A stretch of 27,119 nucleotides of DNA from VGBK01 sp043810615 (GTDB lineage: Bacteria; Actinomycetota; Acidimicrobiia; Spongiisociales; UBA11373). The position numbers and the translations under genes were made by a program. The stretch lies in the NCBI GenBank assembly GCA_043810615.1, contig JBDROA010000009.1, forward strand, positions 1 through 27,119, in the 5' to 3' direction. A model generated the notes under the pieces. The model did no database searches. It was not told the origin of the DNA and saw only the letters and a list, made by a program, of their open reading frames with translations. The first letter of the stretch is position 1, and every line of letters starts with the position of its first letter. Shown in pieces: positions 1-7,692 of the stretch.

Positions 1-2
1 AA

Positions 3-1049
3 CCCAAGCACACGCTCATCGAGGGCCGCCGGGTCTCCCCGGCGGGCCACGCGCTGCTGGCCGGGCTCCTGTGCCTGGGCCTGGCCACCCTCCTCAACGC
101 CGCCTCGCTGTTGAAGACGGCGGAGCGCCAGCCCCGGGGCACGGTGCGCACCCTGGCCGTGGGGGTCATGGATCCCCTGGCGGAGATGAGCGGCGTGCTC
201 CTGCTCGACCGGCCCCGGCAGCTCGTCGACCGGGCGCTGGGCCGGGCCCCCGCCGTCGAGCAGCCCGGCGAGACCGGCGAGGTGGCTGCCCCGCCGGTGA
301 CCATCCTCCACCCCGACGGCAGCGGCCCGGCCCCGACTACCACGACCACCCTTCCGGCGACCTCTACCACCACGGCGCCGCCGGCAGGCCTCCGCGAGGT
401 CACCCCCGCCGCGACGATGAAGCTATGGATCGTCGGGGACTCCTTCGTCGAGCTTCTCGGCCCCGCCCTGGAGAACGACGCCGCCGACACCGATGTCATG
501 GAGACCGAGGTGGACTTCCGCTTCATCTCCGGCCTGGTGCGCCCCGACTACTTCGACTGGCCGGCGCACCTCACCGCCCGCCTGCCCGAGGTGCAGCCCG
601 ACGCAGTGGTGGCGATGTACGGCGGCAACGACGGCCAGGCGATCTACTCGGGCGGCCGGGAGCTGCCACTGGAAAGCCCGGAGTGGTTCCAGACTTATCA
701 CCAACGGGTCGGTCAGATCATGGACCTGCTCCTCACCGGCACCACCCGGGTGTACTGGGTGGGCCTGCCCGTCATGCGCGACGACCGGTTCACCGAGATC
801 GTGACCGGCATGAACCAGGTCTTCGAAGAAGAGGCGGCGGAACGCCCCGGTGTGGTCTACCTCGACACCTTCCCCCTGTTCCAGGACGAGAACGGCGAGT
901 ACTCCACCTACCTGCGCACCCGCTCGGGCGACCTCCTGGAGATGCGCACCGAGGACGGGGCCCATATCACCTGGAACGGGGCCTACCGCTTGTCGTGGTT
1001 CGTCCTCAACGTGATCGCTGAGGAATGGGGCTTCGCAGACCGCCTCTGA
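3..1049 (+). CDS. Membrane-anchored SGNH/DUF459-type hydrolase, 5' partial
   Basis: The frame is open to the window edge, so the true start lies upstream. The visible N-terminus has a hydrophobic segment (about nt 45-105, Leu/Ala-rich), then a charged stretch, then a Thr/Pro linker (about nt 336-390), then a catalytic-type domain. SGNH blocks can be seen: GDSF with the Ser codon at 441-443 (block I), YGGND near 619-633 (block III), and a C-terminal D-x-x-H arrangement in EDGAHITW near 951-975 (block V). This order, with one N-terminal membrane anchor, fits the DUF459 branch of SGNH/GDSL hydrolases. These are often esterases or acyl-transfer enzymes acting on the outer face of the envelope; the substrate cannot be read here. 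The next gene starts 16 nt downstream on the same strand, so they may be cotranscribed. The family call is fairly firm; the activity is inferred. Confidence 0.8.
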   Translation, partial: PKHTLIEGRRVSPAGHALLAGLLCLGLATLLNAASLLKTAERQPRGTVRTLAVGVMDPLAEMSGVLLLDRPRQLVDRALGRAPAVEQPGETGEVAAPPVTILHPDGSGPAPTTTTTLPATSTTTAPPAGLREVTPAATMKLWIVGDSFVELLGPALENDAADTDVMETEVDFRFISGLVRPDYFDWPAHLTARLPEVQPDAVVAMYGGNDGQAIYSGGRELPLESPEWFQTYHQRVGQIMDLLLTGTTRVYWVGLPVMRDDRFTEIVTGMNQVFEEEAAERPGVVYLDTFPLFQDENGEYSTYLRTRSGDLLEMRTEDGAHITWNGAYRLSWFVLNVIAEEWGFADRL

Positions 1050-1065
1050 CCGGGAGCTTCCTGCC

Positions 1066-1746
1066 ATGTGGGCCTCCGACCCCGCCGCCCTGACAGAACG
1101 GCAAAGGGGACTCGCCGGGTCCCCCATGCCCGACTTCACCTTCGACCCCGCGGCCCCCGTGGGAGGGTGCTTCGCCTGCTTCGCCCGTGGAGGCCGAGGT
1201 CGGGGCCGGGCGGGGGACCAGGGATGGGCGGGAGCCGCCCTCGCACGGGAGGCCCGGACCTTCGCCTCGGTGGCCGTGGCCGGAGAGGCCGGAGGCCCCT
1301 ACTACCCCGGGCTCCTGGCCCTCCGAGAGGGTGCCCTCCTCGAGGCGGCGGTCCGCGCCCTGCCCTCGCTCCCGGCGGTCCTCCTGGTGGACGGCACCGG
1401 GCGTGATCACCCCCGGGGAGCCGGCCTGGCCCTGCACCTGGGCGCCGCCCTCGGTGTGCCCACGGTGGGGGTGACCCACCGGCCGCTGCTGGCCGAAGGC
1501 GACTGGCCCGCCGATCGGCGCGGCGCCGCCTCCCCGATGCTTCTCGAAGGCCGCCTGGTCGGCTTCTGGGTGCGCACCCGGGCGGGGGCCCGTCCGCTGG
1601 CAGTGCACGCCGCCTGGGGGACCTCCCCCGGCCCGGCGGTGGACGTCGTGCTGGCAGCCACGGGCCGGGCCCGCACCCCCGAGCCGCTACGGACGGCCCG
1701 GACCGCCGCCCGGCGGGCCCGCGCCGGAGAGGCTTCCCCGCGGTAG
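1066..1746 (+). CDS. Endonuclease V-like protein with altered active site
   Basis: A 226-aa protein with the central signature of endonuclease V (deoxyinosine 3'-endonuclease, DNA/RNA inosine repair). YYPGLLALREG at residues 79-89 supplies the conserved Glu (E88). VDGTGRDHPR at 108-117 supplies an Asp (D109) and a His. It is followed by a GLALHLG...PTVGV block. The first catalytic Asp, normally in a G-x-D motif of the opening strand, is not present: the corresponding segment (about 32-39) reads VGGCFACF. The Lys usual after the PTVGV block is replaced by THRPL. The protein may therefore be a divergent subfamily with changed chemistry, or a nucleic-acid binder. The start is uncertain: ATG at 1066 follows a weak GGGAG, and an in-frame ATG at 1126 would drop 20 residues of little conservation. 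It lies between the SGNH gene and cutA on the same strand. Confidence 0.75.
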   Translation: MWASDPAALTERQRGLAGSPMPDFTFDPAAPVGGCFACFARGGRGRGRAGDQGWAGAALAREARTFASVAVAGEAGGPYYPGLLALREGALLEAAVRALPSLPAVLLVDGTGRDHPRGAGLALHLGAALGVPTVGVTHRPLLAEGDWPADRRGAASPMLLEGRLVGFWVRTRAGARPLAVHAAWGTSPGPAVDVVLAATGRARTPEPLRTARTAARRARAGEASPR

Positions 1747-1827
1747 GCCCCGACCGCCGGGGCGGCGTGCCACCATCGTCCCCGGGCGTGCCCGTCGGGC
1801 GCTCCCGTACGACCAGGAGGCGGCGGT

Positions 1828-2163
1828 ATGAACCAGGGTGCAGTGGTGATCATGACGACGGTGCCGGGGGCGGAGGAGGCGGCACGGCTGGCGGACCACC
1901 TCATAGGGGAGCGTCTCGCCGCTTGCGTGCAAGAAGTCCCCATCACCAGCCGCTACCGGTGGGAGGGAGAGATCTGCCGAGAGCCGGAGATCCTCCTGCT
2001 CTTCAAGACGGCGGCCGACCGCGCTGCGGCCGCGGCGGCCTGCCTCGAAGGCGCCCACCCCTACGAGGTGCCCGAAGTGCTGGTGCTCGAAACCGCCGGC
2101 GGCGGGCTGCCCTACCTGTCGTGGCTGACGGCGGAGACCCGCCCCGGCCCCGGCCGGGGCTGA
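1828..2163 (+). CDS. cutA: Divalent cation tolerance protein CutA
   Basis: A 111-aa protein of normal CutA length. It carries the family landmarks: LAACVQEVP near residues 31-39, the SRYRWEGEI segment near 41-49, LLLFKT near 56-61, HPYEVPE near 77-83, and a terminal YLSWL. CutA forms a small ferredoxin-like trimer linked to copper and other divalent metal tolerance; its biochemical role remains unclear in the family. A clear ribosome binding site, AGGAGG at 1815-1820, lies 7 nt before the ATG and fixes the start. The gene follows the endonuclease V-like gene after an 81-nt gap, so it may have its own promoter or share a transcript. Confidence 0.93.
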   Translation: MNQGAVVIMTTVPGAEEAARLADHLIGERLAACVQEVPITSRYRWEGEICREPEILLLFKTAADRAAAAAACLEGAHPYEVPEVLVLETAGGGLPYLSWLTAETRPGPGRG

Positions 2164-2386
2164 CCGCAGGCCCAGCGGAGCCCCGGCTCCCGGTGCCACC
2201 GCCGGGTAGCGTTCGGCCACCACGACCGCCACCCCTTCTCCCGCGACCCGCCTCGTCGAAACCGGCCTCACCACGGCCGCCGGGGCCGCCCTCGGTGGCG
2301 CCGTCGGCCTGCTGGGAGGCGTCCCTCTCGCCATCGTCGCCGCCATCTCGGCCAGCCTCAACGGGGCCTTCGGCGGCTGCCGCCAG

Positions 2387-2998
2387 GTGTACGACTGGAG
2401 GAGCGCCAAGGGGTGGTTCGCCTTCGCCGGCGACTCCACCTGGGGTCTGTTGGGAACCACGCTGGGCAATGTGCTCAACCTGGCCAACGTCGTGCAGCGC
2501 GGCACCGGTTACCGGCCGGACTTCAGCCGCCGCCAGAACCGCCACGTGTTCGAGCGCGGCGCCTGCATGAGGCGCGGCTTCGCCCTCACCCTCGGAAACG
2601 TGATCAGCAACGCCTCCACCGGCCGGGAGACTCTGGTCGCAGAGCGGCGCCCCTTCATCGACCGCCACGAGGGCCTGCACGTCTGGCACAACCGGATCTT
2701 CGGGCCCATCTACCAAGCGGTCTATGTGGTGTGGTTCACCGGTGGCGCCCTCGTCGGGGCCGCCACCTGGGCGCTGAAGCGAGAGAAGCCGAAGATGAAG
2801 CGCCTGGTCGAGACGGCCGCCTACTACGACAACCCCTTCGAGTTCTGGGCGTACAAGCGCGACGAGCACTGGGAGAGCAACAGCGCCGACCCCACTTTGA
2901 AGTGGCGCCGGCCCAAGTGGGTGAAGGAGAAGGCTCCGGCGGACGACCGGCCCCGCGGCGCGGACCGCTTCCACCCGACGCACGACGAGCCCCGATGA
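2387..2998 (+). CDS. Unknown membrane-associated protein with an HExxH motif
   Basis: From the only canonical start codon (GTG 2387) the protein has 203 aa. The same frame is open and clearly protein-like back to about 2210, adding a Gly/Ala-rich hydrophobic segment, but that extension has no ATG, GTG or TTG. ACG at 2222, one base from ATG, lies 9 nt after a TAGCGT box (2207-2212), so the real start may be there as a non-standard or altered codon. HEGLH is encoded at 2666-2680, a zinc-metallopeptidase-type HExxH. A hydrophobic helix follows (about nt 2705-2775), then YYDNPFEFWAYKRD near nt 2821-2862. I recall similar proteins as actinobacterial hypotheticals but cannot name a family. Peptidase activity is only suggested by the motif; no third metal ligand can be assigned. 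Confidence 0.7.
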   Translation: MYDWRSAKGWFAFAGDSTWGLLGTTLGNVLNLANVVQRGTGYRPDFSRRQNRHVFERGACMRRGFALTLGNVISNASTGRETLVAERRPFIDRHEGLHVWHNRIFGPIYQAVYVVWFTGGALVGAATWALKREKPKMKRLVETAAYYDNPFEFWAYKRDEHWESNSADPTLKWRRPKWVKEKAPADDRPRGADRFHPTHDEPR

Positions 2999-3033
2999 CC
3001 GCCGACAGCGGTGCCGCCCCACCGGCGGCCGGG

Positions 3034-3927
3034 TCAGGGCCGTCCCGGCCGCCGGGGCAGCAGCGCAGGGAGCGCGGCGGCAAAGGCAGCGTAGCCCGGG
3101 TAGCGGCTCGCCATCCGCCGGTCCATCAACGGCACGCTGACCACGCGGAAGAGCAGAGTCATGCCCACCGCTCCCACCACCGTCCAGGCACGGCCCCAGC
3201 CCGACGCGAGGGCGAACCCGAAGACGCCCCACCAGAGGCCCACCTCCCCCAGGTAGTTGGGGTGGCGGCACCAGGCCCAGAGGCCCGAGGCCACGAATCC
3301 TCCCGGGGCGGCCCCCTGCCGCCTCCGCCGCTTCTGCTCGTCCGCCACCGCCTCCAGTGTCAGGGCGGCCAGGGCCACCACCGCGGCCAGGACGTCGAGC
3401 AGGTTCGGCCCGTTCCCCGGGCCCCGGGTCAAGGCGTAGACGGGGAGCAGGGCGGCGAACACCACCAGCGTGGGCATCAACTGCAGCCCGGCCAGGGACA
3501 CCAGCCAGTAGCGCAGGGGGCCGAAACGCCGGAAGGCGGTGTAACGCCAGTCCTCGTGCGCCAGGCCCCGCCACCCCCGCACGAAGTTCGCCGTGAGCCG
3601 GATCCCCCACAACCCGAGCACGGTCGCCGCCAGGGCGAAACGCACCGGGTCGGCCGCGCCCTCCGCTCCGGCGTGGAAGTACCACCACAGCGCCAGGGGC
3701 AGCGGCACCACCGACCAGTAGGGGTCGTAGGCGCTGGTGTTGTCCAGGACGACTGCAGCCAGGAATACCACCCCGGTGGCGGCCAGGTCGCCGAGAAGCG
3801 CCGCCACCAGGGGCCCGAGCCCCAGGGAGGCCTCTGCCGCCGCCAGCCCCGTCCCGAGCGCGGCGGCGTACACCCCCGCCAGTACGGCGAGGCTGGCTCC
3901 TTTCGACCATTCCCTGCGGCCGGCCAC
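3034..3927 (-). CDS. DUF1295 / steroid 5-alpha-reductase-like integral membrane protein
   Basis: A 297-aa polytopic membrane protein of about eight hydrophobic segments. It shows the DUF1295 landmarks: SAYDPYWSV near residues 64-72, a GLWAWCRHPNYLGE block near 215-230, and a C-terminal VPLMDRRMASRYPGY segment. The RHPNYLGE region is shared with isoprenylcysteine methyltransferase and steroid reductase folds, so a reductase or methyltransferase acting on a lipid substrate is possible but unproven. The gene is read leftward and diverges from the GNAT-type gene at 4023 across a 95-nt gap. GTG 3927 is taken as the start. On the minus strand a TAGCCT box (3934-3939) lies 6 nt upstream, consistent with a leaderless transcript. 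Confidence 0.85.
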   Translation of the reverse strand: MAGRREWSKGASLAVLAGVYAAALGTGLAAAEASLGLGPLVAALLGDLAATGVVFLAAVVLDNTSAYDPYWSVVPLPLALWWYFHAGAEGAADPVRFALAATVLGLWGIRLTANFVRGWRGLAHEDWRYTAFRRFGPLRYWLVSLAGLQLMPTLVVFAALLPVYALTRGPGNGPNLLDVLAAVVALAALTLEAVADEQKRRRRQGAAPGGFVASGLWAWCRHPNYLGEVGLWWGVFGFALASGWGRAWTVVGAVGMTLLFRVVSVPLMDRRMASRYPGYAAFAAALPALLPRRPGRP

Positions 3928-4022
3928 GGCGGCAGGCTACCCGGATCCGGCCCGTCTTCCGCAGGAGCGCCGCAACCCGCCCGGACCGCCTTCGCAAGGC
4001 AGAACGGTAGGGTGGCGCCACC

Positions 4023-5141
4023 TTGCACCTGCACCCCGTCGATCCCACCCGGCGCGCCGACGTGCGCCGCTTCGTGGCGCTCCCTTTCGCCCTGTATCGG
4101 GATTGCCCGCAGTGGGTGCCCCCCATCCGGGCCGATGCCGCCCGCTCCCTCGACCGCCGCCGCCACCCCTTCTACCGCCACTCCGAGGCTGCTTTCTTCC
4201 TGGTTGAGGAGGACGGCGAGACGGTGGGCCGAATCGCGGTGGCCGACCATCGCAACTTCAACCGGCATCACGGCACCCGGACGGCCTTCTTCTGGTGCTT
4301 CGACGCCGTCGACGACACCGCCGTGGCCCGCCTCCTCTTCGACGCCGCCGCCGGGTGGGCCGCAGAGCGCGGCCTGGACCTCCTCGTGGGACCGAAAGGG
4401 CCGCTGCTCGGCGACGGCATCGGCCTCCTGGTCGAGGGCTTCGAGCATCGTCCCGCCCTCGGCGTTGCCTACAACCATCCCTACTACGCCGCGCTGGCAG
4501 AGGGCGCCGGATTCGAGAAAGACACCGACTTCCTCACGGGGCGCCTCCTCCGCCACCACCACCTCCCCGAAGCCTTCTTCGCCGCCGCCGACGCCGCCGG
4601 GACGGAGCACGGCTACCGGGCTCTCGCCTTCACCAGCCGCCGCCACATACGCCGCTGGCTGCCCCGTTTCGCCGCCGTCTACAACGAGGCCTTCCGCGCC
4701 ACCTGGGAGTACACCCCGCTCACGGAGGAAGAGGTGCGCGCCGCCGTCGAGCGACTCCTCCCCATCATCGATCCGGGCCTGATCCGCCTGGTGATGCAGG
4801 GGGACGAGATCGTGGGCTTCCTGATGGCCTACCCCGACGTCTCGGCCGCCCTGCAGCGCACCGGAGGGCGTCTGTGGCCTTTCGGTTGGGCGGCACTCGT
4901 GCGAGAGAAGCGCCGCACCCGGTGGGCCAACATCAACGGCATGGGCCTGCTCCCCGCCCACCAGGGGACCGGGGCCAACGCCGTCCTCTACGCCGCCCTG
5001 GCGCGCAGCATCGGCAGCGTCCGCTTCGAGGGGGCCGACGTGGTCCAGGTGGACGAATGCAACACCGCCATGGTCGCCAACCTCACGGCCATCGGCGTAC
5101 CCTGGCACCAGCGGCACCGGGTGTACCGCCACCCGGTCTAG
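4023..5141 (+). CDS. GNAT-type N-acetyltransferase-like protein (YghO-like)
   Basis: A 372-aa protein. The N-terminal half resembles large GNAT-like hypotheticals: an ALYRDCPQWVPPIRAD opening, RRHPFYRHSEAAFFL, then VGRIAVADHRNFN. The middle has the GP-rich segment with GLLVEGFEHRP near residues 140-152. The C-terminal half has NGMGLLPAHQGTGANAVLY near 304-322, which resembles an acetyl-CoA pyrophosphate-binding loop. Such proteins are widespread and mostly uncharacterised; acyl transfer to a small molecule or protein is inferred from the fold only. The start is TTG 4023, preceded by a TAGGGT box at 4008-4013 with no clear Shine-Dalgarno sequence. It is divergent from the DUF1295 gene. No anomaly is visible apart from the rare start codon. 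Confidence 0.75.
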   Translation: MHLHPVDPTRRADVRRFVALPFALYRDCPQWVPPIRADAARSLDRRRHPFYRHSEAAFFLVEEDGETVGRIAVADHRNFNRHHGTRTAFFWCFDAVDDTAVARLLFDAAAGWAAERGLDLLVGPKGPLLGDGIGLLVEGFEHRPALGVAYNHPYYAALAEGAGFEKDTDFLTGRLLRHHHLPEAFFAAADAAGTEHGYRALAFTSRRHIRRWLPRFAAVYNEAFRATWEYTPLTEEEVRAAVERLLPIIDPGLIRLVMQGDEIVGFLMAYPDVSAALQRTGGRLWPFGWAALVREKRRTRWANINGMGLLPAHQGTGANAVLYAALARSIGSVRFEGADVVQVDECNTAMVANLTAIGVPWHQRHRVYRHPV

Positions 5142-5208
5142 GCGCTGCCGACTCGGGCGAACCGGCGCCCGCCTGGGCACGCAGCGTTGACACTCGAGGA
5201 GTGGCGAG

Positions 5209-5970
5209 ATGAACCAGGCGCCTGTCGCCGGCGGAGGAACCGCGGTTGCCGCCGTGCTGCTGGTACTGCTCTGCGCCGGGTGTGAGGCCGATCGCCGCGC
5301 GTCGCCGGTCATCCCCGCCGCCCCGACCACAACAACGACGACCCCCGCCCCAACCGCCGCCACCACGACTACGTCGATCGTGGCCCCGACCACCACCGGC
5401 GTCGCCCCCCCGCCGGGCAAGAACCCCGTCTGCCTGAAGCGGGCCCACTTCGGCGACCCCGCCGACAGCGGCTACATCCTCCCCTACCCCGCGGGCGAGG
5501 CTTACTACATGATGCAGTCGTATTGCGTCAGCGGGCGGCCCGGGGCCCACAGCGACCAACTGGCGTACGACTGGTTCATGCCGGTGGGGGCCGAGGTGGT
5601 GGCCGCCCGGAGCGGTTGGGTGCGGGAGATGCGCGAGAGCAACCCCGATAACGGTCGCGGCTACGCCATGGAGAACTACGTGTACATCGAGCACGCCGAC
5701 GGCACCATCGCCTTCTACGCCCACCTCATGCAGCACGGGGTGGACGTCGAGGTAGGCCAGTGGGTGGACCAGGGCGAGCGCATCGGGGCCAGCGGCAACT
5801 CGGGGAACACCCAGAACACGCCCCACCTCCACTTCGGCGTCTACCGGGCGATGCCGCAGTACGAGGAGATGGGGGTGCCGGTGAACTTCCGCAACGCCGA
5901 TGGGCCCCTCGACACCCTCGGGGGCCTGCTGGTGAACCGCCTCTACCGGGCGCTCCCCTGGGAAGAGTGA
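5209..5970 (+). CDS. M23-family metallopeptidase lipoprotein
   Basis: A 253-aa exported protein. Residues 1-25 form a lipoprotein signal ending in LCAGC (lipidated Cys25). Residues 30-70 are a Thr/Pro/Ala linker with repeated Thr runs. The M23 (LytM/lysostaphin-type) domain spans about 75-225: the first metal-site region is AHSDQLAYDW (H114, D121), YAHL gives H172, and TPHLHFGV gives H206-x-H208. These are the expected zinc and catalytic residues, although the spacing between first His and Asp is longer than the classic HxxxD. Family members cut peptidoglycan cross-bridges or act as scaffolds. It is likely tethered to the outer face of the membrane and acts on the cell wall. The ribosome binding site GAGGAG (5196-5201) lies 7 nt before the ATG. 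Confidence 0.88.
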   Translation: MNQAPVAGGGTAVAAVLLVLLCAGCEADRRASPVIPAAPTTTTTTPAPTAATTTTSIVAPTTTGVAPPPGKNPVCLKRAHFGDPADSGYILPYPAGEAYYMMQSYCVSGRPGAHSDQLAYDWFMPVGAEVVAARSGWVREMRESNPDNGRGYAMENYVYIEHADGTIAFYAHLMQHGVDVEVGQWVDQGERIGASGNSGNTQNTPHLHFGVYRAMPQYEEMGVPVNFRNADGPLDTLGGLLVNRLYRALPWEE

Positions 5971-6016
5971 GCCGGTCCCCGGCCGGTCGATCCGGCGGGC
6001 CGGGAGTGGTGTCGCC

Positions 6017-6385
6017 GTGGGCCGGCCGCACCGGGGGTCGGGTAGGCTCAGGGGAACTCGCCGTCGCCGCCTGTGCCGGGAGGGCAGCCTCATAGGCCGC
6101 ATCATCGAGACCTCGTCCAACGACTTCGAACGGGCGGCTCGCATCACCCAACTGGCCCCGGGATCGCCGAACCTGATGCTGCCCCCGCCCGGTCTGCGCT
6201 CCGGCGACCGCACCCCCGGCATGCTCCTGAGCGGACCCGCGGCCCAGGTGGTGGGACTCCTCTGGACGAACGAAAACCTGTTGCAGTTCGTTCGAGTGGG
6301 CATGACACCGGACGATGAGGACCGCGCCGCCGCCGGGTACGACGTCGCCCAGGCGTCTGCCGACAGGAGAAGAGGGCAGGAGTGA
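6017..6385 (+). CDS. Small hypothetical protein, start uncertain
   Basis: I do not recognise this protein. The frame from about 6090 to 6385 has the strong third-position G/C bias of its neighbours and encodes a sensible sequence (IGRIIETSSNDFERAARI near its start, LWTNENLLQFVRVG later). The 25 residues after GTG 6017 are Arg-rich and look non-coding, so the true start is probably further in, but no other ATG, GTG or TTG occurs before 6176. Its TGA overlaps the GTG of the deacetylase gene by 4 nt (6382-6385), which supports translation and coupling. It may be a small cytoplasmic partner of that operon. If the start is a rare codon, the protein is about 95-100 aa. Confidence 0.45.
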   Translation: MGRPHRGSGRLRGTRRRRLCREGSLIGRIIETSSNDFERAARITQLAPGSPNLMLPPPGLRSGDRTPGMLLSGPAAQVVGLLWTNENLLQFVRVGMTPDDEDRAAAGYDVAQASADRRRGQE

Positions 6386-7272
6386 CATCGCGCGCTGCGG
6401 GTGGGGATGCCGGTGCGTGCCGCCGCTGGGGACTGAGAGCGGCGGCCGCCGGCCTGGCCCTGCTGTCTGCCTGCAGCCCGGCGAGCAGGGGCATCGTCGG
6501 CTACCACGCGCGGGAGGTGACTCCATCCCACGCCTCCACTCCGCCGGTGACCGCCCGGCCCATGGCCTCGTCCTTCACACACACCACTGCTGCCGCTTTC
6601 CCCCCCACCCCCACGACCACGACCGCGGCCCCCGCGATCACGTCGTCCTCCACATCCACCACCACGACAACCACCACTGCGGCGGCGCGCGGCTGGATCG
6701 CTCTCACGTGGGACGACGGCCCGGTGCCCGGCGCCTACGTCATCCTCGACATACTCGATGCCTACGGGGTCAAGACGACCTTCTTCGTCAGCGCCTGGCG
6801 GCTCCCCGCCAACGCCGAGATCGCCCGGGAGATCATCCGCCGCGGCCACAGCCTGCAAAGCCACGGGTTCATGCACAACCGCTGGCCCGAGATGTCCGAC
6901 CACGCCGTCCGTCGTGACATCGAACGAGCCAACCAGCTGATCTTCGCCGCCACCGGCTACACCCCCACCTGCATTCGGCCGCCCTTCGGGTCCACCAGCC
7001 ACCGCACCACCGCCATTGCGGAGTCGCTCGGCATGCAGGTGGTGATCTGGGACGAGAACTCCGCCGACTACGCCCATCAGAGCAGCGCCGCCCTGCTTCG
7101 CGACGCCCCCACCTGGGAGCCAAACTCAGTAGTGCTGGCCCACGACACCAACCACTATGTCTGGTCGCCGGTGCTTGCCCAGATCATCCAGGGGCTCCAG
7201 GAACGCGACCTCGAGTTCGTCGCCCTCTGCGGTTACCAGCGCACCCCCAAGCCGCGACTCCAGCCCCTTTGA
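6382..7272 (+). CDS. Polysaccharide deacetylase (CE4/NodB) lipoprotein
   Basis: A 296-aa exported protein. Residues 1-31 are a lipoprotein signal ending in LLSAC (Cys31). Residues about 45-103 are a Thr/Ser/Pro linker with a long Thr run. The NodB domain follows with its motifs in order: TWDDGP at 109-114 (D111 and metal-binding D112; the usual Phe is Trp), SHGFMHN at 160-166 (H161 and H165 as metal ligands), RPPFGS at 199-204, WDENSADY at 223-230, and VLAHDTN at 251-257 (H254). Such enzymes remove N- or O-acetyl groups from peptidoglycan or other surface polysaccharides. Together with the M23 protein upstream, it suggests a small cell-wall remodelling group. GTG 6382 overlaps the upstream stop, and AGAGGG at 6371-6376 can serve as ribosome binding site. 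Confidence 0.88.
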   Translation: MTSRAAGGDAGACRRWGLRAAAAGLALLSACSPASRGIVGYHAREVTPSHASTPPVTARPMASSFTHTTAAAFPPTPTTTTAAPAITSSSTSTTTTTTTAAARGWIALTWDDGPVPGAYVILDILDAYGVKTTFFVSAWRLPANAEIAREIIRRGHSLQSHGFMHNRWPEMSDHAVRRDIERANQLIFAATGYTPTCIRPPFGSTSHRTTAIAESLGMQVVIWDENSADYAHQSSAALLRDAPTWEPNSVVLAHDTNHYVWSPVLAQIIQGLQERDLEFVALCGYQRTPKPRLQPL

Positions 7273-7397
7273 CCCACGGGCGGACCGGGGGCGTCGGGCG
7301 GATCCGGGCGTGTCGCCGGGGCCCGGCACGCCGGTGGCGGCAACATGGAACCCACGACACCGCACGACTCCGGCCCGGCGGCGCTCATAGGCGACGC

Positions 7398-7413
7398 GGG
7401 CTTTTCGAAGCCC
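7398..7413 (+). terminator. Perfect stem-loop with TTCG tetraloop
   Basis: GGGCTT (7398-7403) and AAGCCC (7408-7413) form a perfect 6-bp stem around TTCG. There is no T-run. It lies 125 nt after the deacetylase stop and just before the purine-rich AGGAGGGGGA that precedes the DUF2177 remnant. It may be a weak terminator or a 5'-leader structure. Confidence 0.4.
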
Positions 7414-7435
7414 CTGAGGAGGGGGAGGGCACATA

Positions 7436-7617
7436 CTGGCCAAGCTCTTCCTGATCGCCCTGCCGGTGTTCTTTGCCATCGACATGGTCTGGCCGGGGCT
7501 GGTGGCCAAGGGTTTCTGCCGCCGGCAGATCGGGCTCCCCGATGCAGGCCGACGTCAACTGGCCGCCGCGGTGTCCGTGACCACCTATACGGGATCGCCG
7601 CCAAGATCGGCCTCTGA
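7436..7617 (+). pseudogene. Remnant of a DUF2177 membrane protein gene
   Basis: The frame from CTG 7436 reads a DUF2177-like N-terminus (LAKLFLIALPVFFAIDMVW, then GLVAKGF and RRQIG) behind an excellent purine-rich ribosome binding site (about 7416-7427). Near 7540 the reading frame shifts: the family-like ADVNWP is in a different frame and hits TGA at 7578. About 25 nt further, VSVTTY in the first frame and IAAKIGL followed by TGA (7615-7617) in a third frame resemble the C-terminus of the same family. So both ends of a gene normally near 130-140 codons survive and the middle is gone. The start codon, expected to be ATG, reads CTG. The family assignment rests on my recollection of the N-terminal motif. 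Confidence 0.6.
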
Positions 7618-7692
7618 GAAGACCGCACAGGCGGTCGCCGGGCAGGCCGGGGGGCCGGAGCGCCTCATCGCATCGGCTATGAGCGACAGGGC

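Noticed and set aside
2003..4126. Very long minus-strand open frame across cutA, the HExxH gene and the DUF1295 gene
   Set aside because: Arg/Gly/Pro-rich product antisense or out of frame to well-supported genes; a by-product of high GC.
5187..5192. TTGACA as a -35 box before the M23 gene
   Set aside because: Too close to the start codon (5209) to leave room for a -10 box and leader.
6601..6690. Simple ACC/ACG repeats as a mobile or regulatory repeat
   Set aside because: They encode the Thr linker of the deacetylase lipoprotein; similar tracts encode linkers in the other lipoproteins.
3477..7077. Long minus-strand frames opposite the GNAT, M23 and deacetylase genes
   Set aside because: Low-complexity Val/Gly/Ala products opposite Thr and Ala codons of genes with clear domain motifs.
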